Both the position numbers and the translations under genes were made by a program. Below, one piece after another: positions 32,377 through 43,924 of a stretch of DNA of 58,500 nt. The notes beneath the pieces were generated by a model that was not told where the DNA came from, searched no databases, and saw nothing but the letters and a program-made list of their open reading frames with translations. Origin of the DNA: Bolinopsis microptera (lineage: Eukaryota > Ctenophora > Tentaculata > Lobata > Bolinopsidae); assembly GCF_026151205.1 (NCBI RefSeq), contig NC_087073.1, positions 22,637,487-22,695,986 of the forward strand, in the 5' to 3' direction. Numbering within the stretch: position 1 is the stretch's first letter; each line of letters begins with the position of its first letter.

Positions 32377-32558
32377 AAATGCCTCATGTATTATTTGAAA
32401 AAACATTGTTATATACTTGTTGTTTCGTCAAGAAAGAGGGGGGAGGGGGGAGGGGGTCCCTGGTCTCATGAGAGCTACAATTCTAGATTCATACAAACGT
32501 GTATCCTAACATACAGTGTGTTGTTATTTTAACATGTATCCCACTAAATAGGGCCAGT

Positions 32559-35155
32559 ATGTTGTTGATAGACACGATAGAGGAGGAGACGGAGATCCCG
32601 GATCTAGAGGATGATAGCAGTGAGGAGGAGATAGATCAGATTACCGAGGAGAAGACAGCCAAGAAGAAGTTGAAACAGAGAGTAAAGGCTCTTCCGAAGA
32701 AAAGGAAGAAAAAGCCTGAATTCTCGAGTGACTTCAACTGGGAAGAGGCTGATTTGAACATGGACGAGATCGAAGAATCGTTCGAGAAGAAAATGGCTGC
32801 TCTCTCCAGAGGTAAGATGAGACTTCAGGACAACACATCAGCTAAGTTAACTGCACTTTCTAACGAAGTGGAGATTTCAGACCATTCGGACGAGGAGAAG
32901 GAGGAAAAGCAGGAGGATATTAATCAGAACGAAAATAATACCCCTGAGCAGGAATTAGAATCTGCTAAAAATGAAAAATCAAAGTTCTTCACCGAGGCAC
33001 CTGAACAAGACATGAACATAAAATTTTCCGAGATGAACCTCTCTAGGCCGATACTGAAGGGCGTGGCTGCATTGGGATTCGCCCACCCCACACCAATACA
33101 AGCCTCAGCTATACCTCTAGCCCTGCTGGGTAAGGATCTGTGCGCATGTGCAGTGACTGGATCAGGGAAGACAGCTGCTTACGTACTGCCTATACTAGAG
33201 AGGCTACTCTACAAGCCTAAATCTGGGAGTGTCACTAGAGTCCTTGTTATGGTCCCTACCAGAGAACTAGGCATGCAGGTATGTTTATTAATAACCACCC
33301 AGTTTACCTTTTTAAAGTTTACCTTCTGACTTTATTCATATTTCATCTCTATATTATTCGCAGTATGAATACTACTATAAGGAATAAAGTATTTATTTGT
33401 GTAAATCCTAAAGTTTCCAATACCTCATGATATGATCGAACTATGTGCCCAAATTTTAAGCTTTGTAAATTACATACCGCACAATGAACATCAAAACCAA
33501 GCAAACAAATTATTACGTTACTCATTAATTATACAAATTACTCGTGCATTAATTCAAATGCACGAAACTTAAACAATTTTACTATCAATTTGGTGAGAAC
33601 CTCGCGAATTAGTCATAATTAAGATTTAAGGATAACCCTGGCCCTGACTTCAAGGAAAGATGAATGTTTCCATTAATTTCTGTAAACAATTATGACGGTC
33701 CATGATAATGGATGTATAATTTGATTTTAATCCTGTGTAATCCTGTGTAATCCATTACAGGTAAGTTCAGTGATCAACAAGCTAACGAGTGACATGTCCA
33801 TCACACAATGTCTCTGTGTGGGGGGCACGGACATTCGGTCTCAAGAGGCTAACGTACGACAGGGTCCCGACATCATTGTGGCTACACCGGGACGTCTTAT
33901 CGACCTACTGTACAACACACCCACCTTTACTCTGGATACTGTCGAGATACTGGTCATTGACGAGGCGGACCGCTGTCTGGACGAGCATTTCCAGGAGCAG
34001 ATAAACGAGATTGTGAAGATGTGTAGTCCTGGAAGACAAAGCATGCTATTCTCTGCAACCATGACTGACGAGGTGAAGGAGCTGATCTCCCTGTCCCTTA
34101 ACCAACCTATCAAGTTATTTGTAAACAAGAACACGGAGGTTGCTTCTGGACTCACTCAAGAGTTCATTAGAATAAGGGCTACTCAGGAAAACCACAGAAT
34201 AGGAATTATCTGCGCGCTTGTGTGCAGGACTTTCAACCAGAATGTCATGGTTTTTGTACCCACTAAAAAGTTGGCGCATGAGCTCCGTATAATTTTGGGT
34301 CTCTTGAAGATAAAAGTAGACGAGTTGCATGGCAATCTGACTATGGCACAAAGAATAGAAGCTCTGACCGAGTTCAAGAACGGTAAAACTGACGTGCTGG
34401 TAGCCACTGACCTGGCGTCTCGTGGACTGGATATAGAAGGAGTGAAAACTGTAATCAACTACAACATCCCTTCAAACGTGAAGCAATACGTTCACAGAGT
34501 GGGGAGGACTGCTAGAGCTGGCAAGTTTGGGAGGTCTATCACTCTGGCTGGAGAACAAGAGCGGAAACTGATGAAGGACATCGTAAAGCAATCTAAAGAT
34601 CCCGTAAAGAACAGAGTTGTACCGCCGGAAATAATCAGTAAGTACGTACAGACTTGTTTACTGTTGAAAGATACTGTCTCCCAGTTTCTGAAGCAAGAGG
34701 GCGAAGATAAGGCTATGAGGATAGCTAACATGGAATTAAACAAAGCTCAGAACATGATTAAACACGAGGATGAGATATTCAGCAGGCCCGCCCGACACTT
34801 TATGAAGACTGAAATCCCCAAAACTAAAACTCAGAAGAAGAAGAAGAAAGAGCTGCAAGGCGACGATTTTGAAATGAAGAAGGAGCGATCGTTTGTGAAG
34901 CGAGATGCGAGGAGATCTACTAGACCTCAGAGAATCAGAGCAGTGGTTGAGGAAGAGCCCAAGAAGAAAAAGGCGATAAAAAGAAAAGCTGGATTCACGG
35001 AAGAGTTGACTGCGACGAAGAAAGCTAAGAAAGGTCCATCAGAGCTGAAACCTAAAGGAGCTAAAGAGCCTTTCAGAGAAAAAAAGTTGAGAAAATCTGG
35101 GAAACCGGGCGCTGGGAGTTTCAAATCAAAACGGAAATACAAACGAAGAAAATGA
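32559..35155 (+). CDS. DDX27: DDX27-like DEAD-box RNA helicase, two exons
   Basis: Exons 32559-33278 and 33761-35155 join in phase 0 to about 704 residues. DDX27 (yeast Drs1) is a nucleolar helicase needed for large-subunit rRNA processing. The start is the ATG at 32559; the frame is open further upstream but has no ATG there. The N-terminus is acidic and Lys-rich. Helicase motifs run in order: Q motif [11 protein letters not shown], Walker A TGSGKT (about 201), PTREL, TPGRL, DEAD (about 307), [14 protein letters not shown] and [10 protein letters not shown]. The sequence [20 protein letters not shown] and QEFIRIR match DDX27/Drs1. The C-terminal 130 residues are highly Lys/Arg-rich, as in nucleolar helicases. 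An AG lies seven bases before the start. Confidence 0.95.
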
Positions 35156-35196
35156 TTTGTTTTTTATGATAATCAGTTTTATTGTTAAAACTCAAA

Positions 35197-36433
35197 GTCG
35201 TGGCGCCCCACTGTGATCTGTATTCTTCACTTTTATTCCAACCATTTGACCAAGATTTTATTTTTACGGTAGCCAGGGTTTGAGTTAAATTAATTTATTA
35301 TCTATTCTAGATGTAATTTTTTTGGTATGTTCGTCTGTATCACGCTCATTTCTAAACTTAATTTGGAGCCACTTACATGCTTTTTGGCCAAAATAGCCTA
35401 ATCTTTAATGTTTATATCAAATGTTGGAACTAGTTAAATAAGAAACCATGTTAGGTCATAGTATTCTCACGACCTATATATTATATCCAGGAGTACCCTC
35501 GGTCAAAATCTATTATTTGCCAAAGATATCTTTCCTTCTTCGCTCCTTTGATGACGAATAATCTATCAGTATTAATGAAGAACTCCAGGGGATTATGTTT
35601 CTTTACAAGTTGTATCCAAATATGGTCAGTGCGAACATTTTGGAGTGTATAATACAAATTCTATACGAACTTCAGAAAATTCGACTCATCGCAAATTCTA
35701 AAACTGGGCGTGGCCCAAAAATGGGCATTACCGCAGATACCACATCCCGTTGAGTGCGTATCCAAAATATTGACCTGCCCTCACATTTTCAATTATAACA
35801 TCAATTTCGTTTTAATCTTCGTCCCATTTCCTTGTAACTGTTATGTCAGAAATTGAACTAATGATTAAATCCGCTCAGTGTCTTATTAATTATAGTTCAT
35901 ATCGTGCTAACATTCACTATCCTTAACAATTCCTATTATCCTCATCACCTCAGGATGTTTCTGAATTTTGTGCTAAGAAACTCAGCTTGGCGCCGAGGAT
36001 TGCTGAAACAACGCGAACTTTACTTAAGTGGTAAGAGTTATCTTAACTCAGCTCATAAACACTTCGTTTATTATATTCGGGTAGTGGACCGCTCTCTCTC
36101 TCTCAAACAAAAGGAAACGATATTCATTTGAATGACCGCAATTGAAATGCAAAATGATACCGAGAATGGAATCGGTCGCTCGCTTTTCCCATTCATTCAT
36201 AGCTTACGAATTATAATAATTTTCTATATCACAGTGCTGGCAAGCATGACCGTCAGCACTGTGATTTAGCTGAAATGGCTTCGCTTGGGAGATGTTATTT
36301 TCCATAAAAAACTATATTGTTACTAATTCTCAAGCTCCTTTTGAGCCCAGATAACTTCGAAAAGGCCGCATAACCCCTCTTCTCTTCAGGAGAATCCAGG
36401 AACTACCCATTATACTGTCCTGTAATGTCCTGC
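35197..36433. repeat. 1.2-kb segment, copy 1 of a tandem duplication
   Basis: Homologous throughout to 37812-38985 in the same orientation. Copy 1 follows the DDX27 3' end and contains the exon at 35954-36030 and the hairpin at 36232-36265 (CACAGTGCTG paired with CAGCACTGTG). The remaining sequence shows no further exon that I can support. Confidence 0.9.
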
Positions 36434-39400
36434 GGCAATATCAAGTGTCACGACCACAGGTACATTGATAACTGGGGGGGGGGGGGGGGGGGGGGGGGGG
36501 GCAATATTAAGTGTCACGACCACAGGTACATTGATAACTGGGGGGGGTGGGGGGGGGGGCAATATCAAGTGTCACGACCACAGGTACATTGATAACTGGG
36601 GGGGGGGGGGGGGGGCAATATTAAGTGTCACGACCACAGGTACATTGATAACTGGGGGGGGGGGGGGGGGGGCAATATTAAGTGTCACGACCACAGGTAC
36701 ATTGATAACTGGGGGGGGGGGGGGGCACTATTAAGTGTCACGACCACAGGTACATTGATAACTGGGGGGGGGGGGGGGCACTATTAAGTGTCACGACCAC
36801 AGGTACATTGATAACTGGGGGGGGGGGGGGCAATATTAAGTGTCACGACCACAGGTACATTGATAACTGGGGGGGGGGGGGGGGGGGCAATATTAAGTGT
36901 CACGACCACAGGTACATTGATAACTGGGGGGGGGGGGGGGGGCACTATTAAGTGTCACGACCACAGGTACATTGATAACTGGGGGGGGGGCACTATTAAG
37001 TGTCACGACCACAGGTACATTGATAACTGGGGGGGGGGGGGGCAATATTAAGTGTCACGACCACAGGTACATTGATAACTGGGGGGGGGGGGGGCAATAT
37101 TAAGTGTCACGACCACAGGTACATTGATAACTGGGGGGGGGGGGGGGCAATATTAAGTGTCACGACCACAGGTACATTGATAACTGGGGGGGGGGGGGGG
37201 GCAATATTAAGTGTCACGACCACAGGTACATTGATAACTGGGGGGGGGGGGCAATATTAAGTGTCACGACCACAGGTACATTGATAACTGGGGGGGGGGG
37301 GGGGGGGGGGCAATATTAAGTGTCACGACCACAGGTACAATGATAACTGGGGGGGGGGGGGGGGGGCAATATTAAGTGTCACGGACCACAGGTACATTGA
37401 TAACTGGGGGGGGGGGGGCAATATTAAGTGTCACGACCACAGGTACATTGATAACTGGGGGGGGGGGGCAATATTAAGTGTCACGACCCAGGTACATTGA
37501 TAACTGGGGGGGGGGGGGGGGCAATATTAAGTGTCACGACCACAGGTACATTGATAACTGGGGGGGGGGGGGGGCACTATTAAGTGTCACGACCACAGGT
37601 ACATTGATACTGGGGGGGGGGGGGGGGGCAATATAAGTGTCACGACCACAGGTACATGATAACAGGGGGGGGGGGGGGGGGGGGAGGGCCAATATTAAGT
37701 GTCACGACCACAGGTACATTGATAACTGGGGGGGGGGGGGGGGGCAATATTAAGTGTCACGACCACAGGTACATTGATAACTGGGGGGGGGGGGGGGGCA
37801 CTATAAGTGTCACGACACGAATTGAAAGTGGTGGGGCCCACTGGGATCTTATTCTTCACTTGATACAACCATTTGACCAAGATTTTATTTTTACGGTTGC
37901 CAGGGTTTGAGTTAATATTTTTATTACTAGATGTTTTTTTTTGGTATGTGTCTGAACGCTCATTTCTAACTTAATTTGGAGCACTTACAGCTTGGCCAAA
38001 TGCCTATCTTATGTTTAACATGTGGAATAGGTTATAAGGGAATCATGTTAGGTATGTATTCCACGACCTATATTATTCAGGAGTCCTCGGTCAAAATTAT
38101 ATTGCCAAAGTTCTTTCTTCTTCGTCTTTGTGACGAATAATCTATCGTCTTAATGAGACTCCAGGGATTAGTTCTTTACAAGTTGTATCAAAACTGGTCA
38201 GTGCGACATTTTGGAGTGTACTATAAATTTATACGAACTTCAGGAAAATTCGACATGCAATCTAAAACTGGGCGTGGCCCAAAAATGGGATACCGCAGAT
38301 ACCACATCGTTGAGTGGTACAAATATGACTGCTACTTTTAATATAATCAATTTCGTTTAATCTTCGTCCCATTTCCTTGTAACTGTTATGTCAGAAATTG
38401 AACTAATGATTAATCCGCTCAGTGTCTTTATTAATTATAGTTCATATCGATGGCTAACATTCACTATCCTTAACAATTCCTATTATCCTCATCACCTCAG
38501 GATGTTTCTGAATTTTGTGCTAAGAAACTCAGCTTGGCGCCGAGGATTGCTGAAACAACGCGAACTTTACTTAAGTGGTAAGAGTTATCTTAACTCAGCT
38601 CATAAACACTTCGTTTATTATATTCGGGTAGTGGACCGCTCTCTCTCTCTCAAACAAAAGGAAACGATATTCATTTGAATGACCGCAATTGAATGCAAAA
38701 TGATACCGAGAATGGAATCGGTCGCTCGCTTTTCCCATTCATTCATAGCTTACGAATTATAATAATTTTCTATATCACAGTGCTGGCAAGCATGACCGTC
38801 AGCACTGTGATTTAGCTGAAATGGCTTCGCTTGGGAGATGTTATTTTCCATAAAAAACTATATTGTTACTAATTCTCAAGCTCCTTTTGAGCCCAGATAA
38901 CTTCGAAAAGGCCGCATAACCCCTCTTCTCTTCAGGAGAATCCAGGAAACTACCCATTATACTGTCCTGTAATGTCCTGCGGCAATATCAAGTGTCACGA
39001 CCACAGGTACATTGATAACTGGGGGGGGGGGGGGGGGGGGGGGGGGCAATATTAAGTGTCACGACCACAGGTACATTGATAACTGGGGGGGGGGGGGGGG
39101 GCAATATAAGTGTCACGACCACAGGTACATTGATAACTGGGGGGGGGGGGGGGGGCAATATTAAGTGTCACGACCACAGGTACATTGATAACTGGGGGGG
39201 GGGGGGGGGGGCAATATTAAGTGTCACGACCACAGGTACATTGATAACTGGGGGGGGGGGGGGCACTATTAAGTGTCACGACCACAGGTACATTGATAAC
39301 TGGGGGGGGGGGGGGGCACTATTAAGTGTCACGACCACAGGTACATTGATAACTGGGGGGGGGGGGGGCAATATTAAGTGTCACGACCACAGGTACATTG

Positions 39401-40580
39401 ATAACTGGGGGGGGGGGGGGGGCAATATTAAGTGTCACGACCACAGGTACATTGATAACTGGGGGGGGGGGGGGGGGCACTATTAAGTGTCACGACCACA
39501 GGTACATTGATAACTGGGGGGGGGGGGCAATATTAAGTGTCACGACCACAGGTACATTGATAACTGGGGGGGGGGGGGGCAATATTAAGTGTCACGACCA
39601 CAGGTACATTGATAACTGGGGGGGGGGGGGGGCAATATTAAGTGTCACGACCACAGGTACATTGATAACTGGGGGGGGGGGGGGGCAATATTAAGTGTCA
39701 CGACACAGTACATTGATAACTGGGGGGGGGGGGGGGAATATTAAGTGTCACGACCACAGGTACATTGATAACTGGGGGGGGGGGGGGGGGGGGGAGGGAC
39801 AATATAAGTGTCACGACCACAGGTACATTGATAACTGGGGGGGGGCAGTCACAATAAGTGTCACGACCACAGGTACATTGATAACTGGGGGGGGGGGGGG
39901 ACTCTATTAAGTGTACAGACACAGGTACATTGCTAACTGGGGGGGGGGGGCAATATTAAGTGTCACGACCACAGGTACATTGATAACTGGGGGGGGGGGG
40001 GGGGCAATATTAAGTGTCACGACCACAGGTACATTGATAACTGGGGGGGGGGGGGGGGGGGTCTCAACAATCCTACTGGAAAGAGGGAGGTCTCTACAAT
40101 ACTTCTGGAAAGAGGGGGCTTAACAATCCTACAACAAATATTATGTAAACTGGGCATTATCGTTCAATTTGTATTCAATATTTAAATTGTTTTGAAATTG
40201 ATGACAGGGAAAGAGATGACGAGAGAGATCAGCACTCCTTCCCTCCAGACAATTTCCAAACCCGGTTCTGGAATTTACTCTGCAAAAGTACTGGCATGCT
40301 ATTTACTTACTATGTTCTCATGAAGGCTACTTACACTCCTGAAGAGGTGAATACTTGTCCAAATTAGTGACTTTTAAAAATCAGTATTAAATAATCATCT
40401 CAATACATAGTGGGTCGAAGTAAAATAATCCCTCGAGATAAATCTAATTTATGAAACACGAATTTTCCTCCCCAGATGTTAGGTCACGATTGGGGAAACT
40501 ATGAGTGGGACGACTGGGAGTACTATGCAGATGAACAGGCCGAGAACGACCCTTCTAAAGCTAAATTTATCAAAACTTAG
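35954..40580 (+). CDS. Unrecognised gene, three 3' exons; 5' part not found
   Basis: Three exons with matching phases and GT-AG borders: 35954-36030 or its duplicate 38501-38577 (ends phase 2), 40208-40346 (starts with one base, ends phase 0) and 40476-40580 with a TAG. Together they encode 107 residues ending EQAENDPSKAKFIKT. The middle exon holds a hydrophobic stretch after FWNLLCKSTG that could be one membrane helix. The last exon is very acidic and aromatic (GNYEWDDWEYYADE). I do not recognise the family; a small membrane-anchored protein is a guess. The first exon exists twice because the surrounding segment is duplicated, so only one copy, or either, may be spliced in. No start codon exon could be assigned with confidence. 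Confidence 0.45.
36434..37811 (+). repeat. G-run minisatellite array 1, about 25 units
   Basis: Each unit has a constant part of about 38 bp (CAATATTAAGTGTCACGACC then ACAGGTACATTGATAACT) followed by a run of 9 to more than 20 G. The constant part is nearly invariant while the G-run length varies. Toward the right end the units show single-base losses and gains (37380, 37480, 37610, 37640). Confidence 0.97.
37812..38985. repeat. 1.2-kb segment, copy 2 of the tandem duplication
   Basis: Copy of 35197-36433. From 37812 to about 38350 it differs from copy 1 mainly by many one-to-few-base deletions, whereas 38350-38985 is nearly identical. It contains the duplicate exon 38501-38577 with intact splice sites and the same hairpin at about 38776-38809. 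Confidence 0.9.
38986..40062 (+). repeat. G-run minisatellite array 2, about 20 units
   Basis: Same unit as array 1. It ends about 145 bp before the exon at 40208, so it would lie within an intron of the unrecognised gene. Confidence 0.97.
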
Positions 40581-41147
40581 GACACTTTGATCTATTGATG
40601 AAAGAGAGAGAGAGAGACTTGGTCTTGCACCGGATGACACTAAAAATTAACTTCTGGCAGTGAAACCAGTACTGGCGGTGGATGGAGATCAATGTTGTCA
40701 GCTTCTATTGGATATACTGCTAATCTTAACTGTCGATTAACTGTCTTTGCTAAATTCAATACATCATGAGTTGTGAACGCATGTGATCCGGGCCAGATGG
40801 TGCTAAATGCTTAGTGCTTACGCGTTTACTCGTTCGGTTTCTATCAGTATGTCCATAAAGTTTAATTTATTAACTATGAATGAATACGTAATTTTTTCGT
40901 AGCTGTGGATACATTGAAATAACATCAACAATTCTTCAGCAATCTCCTTGTATTATTAATCAAGTATTATTTTCTGAAATTTAGGGATCGTTCACTTATT
41001 ACAGCCTCCTCCTTGGTAAACCACTCAACATGCAGCTATTGTGTAAAAAGCTTTTCCAAACTCCCTTCCTCCTACAGCAGGGTGTCATACTCATAATTAT
41101 TAGCGCGTAGACAATTTTGCGTGAATTTTTGGCTTACGCATGGGTGA
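40581..41147. other. Spacer without recognised gene
   Basis: A short (GA)n run lies at about 40602-40616. Apart from this I see no exon, RNA gene or repeat that can be supported. Confidence 0.4.
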
Positions 41148-41556
41148 TGGGGCCAACTTACTCTTACTTAGAACGTCCGCCAACATCGCAGATTTTCAGA
41201 CCACCCTCCCCCTGTCCGGGTGTGTCCGAATTTTCAATACCACCGTCTCCCTCGCATATTATATATTCCTACTACCTTAAAACTTATTCGATTGGATGGC
41301 TACTTAAGTACTTAAAAGTAAATGTAACTGTGCTAGACACTAAATGTATTATTGTCTATTTTAAGTAACTACACATTTTATAATTAACAATGAATTTGAG
41401 TTGGTTTTATTTGTACTCTTAAAAATAGCTTAAAATAGCTGGAAATCCGGACGTCCGGGGAAGGGGGGGTGGTTTTGAAAATTCGGACACACCCGGACAG
41501 GGGGAGGGGGTCTGAAAATCTACCATTTTGGCGGACGTCCTAACTAGATGGCCCCT
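41148..41556. mobile_element. Inverted-repeat element with about 110-bp arms
   Basis: The left arm (GGGGCCAACT, ACGTCCGCCAA, AGATTTTCAGACC, CCTGTCCGGGTGTGTCC) recurs inverted on the right, ending TAGATGGCCCC. The core is unique and AT-rich. No coding region and no clear target duplication. Confidence 0.7.
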
Positions 41557-41807
41557 TATATGATGGTCCAGAATCTGCGTTCAAAATTTCAGAAGGAAAC
41601 TCCTTCCTTTTTATTTGGCCCATTCATTTGTCTGCCAGAATGGGCATTGAAGGAGCTGCTGATGAGTTCATCTCAATGTTTTAACTCATCTAGCACAGTG
41701 GTCCACCATGCACTGTGTCTAGGAGCTACGTGATGTTCATGTGAGCTGAAGGATCTAGTTAGTGGGATCACTAATCCCTATTAACTGATTATGTGATCGG
41801 TACTCAG

Positions 41808-42375
41808 CCCCCACCCCACCCCCTCAGCTGTACTCAGCCCCACCCCACCCCCTCAGTTGTACTCAGCCCCCACCCCACCCCCTCAGCTGTACTCAGCCCC
41901 CACCCCACCCCCTCAGCTGTACTCAGCCCCACCCCACCCCTTCAGCTGTACTCAGCCCCACTCCACCCCCTCAGCCCCACCCCACCCCCTCAGCTGTACT
42001 CAGCCCCCACCCCACCCCCTCAGCTATACTCAGCCCCACCCCACCCCCTCAGCTGTACTCAGCCCCACCCCACCCCCTCAGCTGTACTCAGCCCCCCCCC
42101 CACCCCCTCAGCTGTACTCAGCCCCACCCCACCCCCTCAGCTGTACTCAGCCCCCACCCCACCCCCTCAGCTGTACTCAGCCCCACCCCACCCCCTCAGC
42201 CCCACCCCACCCCCTCAGCTGTACTCAGCCCCACCCCACCCCCTCAGCCCCACCCCACCCCCTCAGCTGTACTCAGCCCCCACCCCACCCCCTCAGCTGT
42301 ACTCAGCCCCACCCCACCCCCTCAGCCCCACCCGACCCCCTCAGCTGTACTCAGCCCCCACCCCACCCCCTCAGC
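41808..42375 (+). repeat. C-rich minisatellite (CAGCTGTACT + CAGCCCCACCCCACCCCCT)
   Basis: About 18-20 units of roughly 29-30 bp, with some shorter units lacking the CAGCTGTACT half. All three plus frames are open in parts, giving artificial proline-rich ORFs. Confidence 0.95.
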
Positions 42376-42649
42376 TGTAATCAATTAAAAGTTACGTTCT
42401 CAGTTATTGATCTTATAAGGGGTGGTCATACTCATACTCATAGGTAGATGACATATGGTCACCTTTATTATGCATCTAGAAAGTATCTATCATCTACTTT
42501 AAGTCAATCCCGACAAGAGTGTTGGTAACTTCTCCACTTTTCACCTCAGTCCTCCAGCTCTGTTGAAACAGCGGGGCTGCTCTGTTGTCTGCTGTACTTT
42601 GAGATCTCATGGTCCCCATGGTTACCCTCTTTGTTTTCTTAGGCACCTG

Positions 42650-43290
42650 CCGTCATCTCATAGAAATCAGGGGGATCTTCTTGTGGGAGAGTGTCAGGTG
42701 TGTGGTCACACACCTTTGAGGGCGCCAAACTCTTGTTTCCATCCGAACAGTAGAATCTGGAGGCGCAGAAGGTTTCATCGAATCATCGTTGTAGCCGTCA
42801 CACACGTCCATATCATCTGAGAGAGGGATGCTGCTGCCATCGCCACAGGAGTAGTTCGCAGACAGTGTCTTGGTCGCTGGGTTCATCTCTATGTTGCTCC
42901 AGTCGATGAACTCGCAGTGATTCTCATTAGGTTGGCATTGTGTTTTACAAGCAGACTTATACGCCTGCTTCCTACTCTTAGAAAACTGTTTCAGAACAGA
43001 TTTCTTCCAGGCCCAACTTGTATCTGTGAAAGTATTCAAACACTTTAACAGTCCCAGACCAGCCTGATCTGAGGTGGAACTGGAGATGAGCTGACTTCCT
43101 GCCCGCCCACACTTGTCCGCACGCTCTGTCCCACTGACAGTTCAGGTAATTCTCACAAACACACTCTGATCTAGACAGTCTGGCTGTCCATCACAGACCT
43201 GGTCCACACAACCCAGACCATCATTACAATAGAACACATCGGCACCCTGGTCACAGCCACACTCGTCATCAGCCACACTCGTCATCAGCC
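42650..43290 (-). pseudogene. Cysteine-rich LDLa-like fragment, frame broken
   Basis: On the minus strand the frame starting near 43290 reads CNDGLGCVDQVCDGQPDCLDQS, the pattern of an LDL-receptor class A repeat. It then meets a TGA near 43150; the same sense continues in shifted frames. A second stretch (43039-42653) is Cys-containing (CKTQCQPNENHC, NYSCGDG, DVCDGYNDD). It could be a broken gene, or exons of an extracellular receptor-like protein whose borders I could not assign. A 16-bp unit is repeated about three times at 43264-43310. Confidence 0.4.
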
Positions 43291-43539
43291 ACACTCGTCA
43301 TCAGCCACACAAATTTGAAAGACCGGTCTGAGTGGAACTGAGTACGAGAACCACCAGCTCGTTATCAAATGCTATTGAAATGGCGCTTTTATAAATTTTG
43401 GAGCCCTAATGCATGTTTCTGTGTGTTTCTGCGAGAGTAATTAGGAACTATTTAGCGACCATGTGCAGAGTAAAGTAGTACAGGAGGGGAGGGTACATAC
43501 TGCATAGTCATACTATTACTAACATTACAGGCATATTAG

Positions 43540-43764
43540 CAGTGGCGTAACGATCAAGGGCCCCGCTGGGGGGGGGGGGGGGTGCGCCATCTTAGGGGGC
43601 GCCAAATCTTCGTTTGAATGTGAGACAATTTTGAAAAACTTAACTGCGCGTTTTGCTCTATACTAAAAACACACTTTTTTAGAGATTTTACCGGCGTATC
43701 CTCTAAAATCATCTAATTTGTCCAACTTTAGGGAGGGGCGCCAATAGGCAACGTTACGCCACTG
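43540..43764. mobile_element. 225-bp hAT-type MITE with 8-bp target duplication
   Basis: Inverted ends CAGTGGCGTAACG and CGTTACGCCACTG, flanked by the direct repeat CATATTAG (43532-43539, 43765-43772). An internal G run is followed by GTGCGCCA. The same family recurs at 49945-50120 and in fragments near 51911, 52384 and 55005. Confidence 0.88.
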
Positions 43765-43924
43765 CATATTAGTAGTATTAATATACTGACCACCATACAA
43801 CTTAGTGTAGGCAAGTCATGTTACCATGGTTACCAGGCGATTAGTACAAGAATAATGCCTGTACTGATTTGCTGACCTTGTATCTGGTGTATTTCCTCTG
43901 TGTTTCCCCTGTTCAGCTTCCCAG

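Noticed and set aside
32499-32558. Upstream in-frame extension of DDX27 (20 codons)
   Set aside because: It has no ATG and includes a likely acceptor AG at 32550-32551; the ATG at 32559 is the better start.
36465-39922. Series of Gly-rich ORFs (ITGGGGG, CHDHRYIDNW)
   Set aside because: Translations of the G-run arrays; the frame changes with each G-run length.
41793-42447. Proline-rich ORFs in two frames
   Set aside because: C-rich minisatellite open in several frames, with no non-repeat coding sequence.
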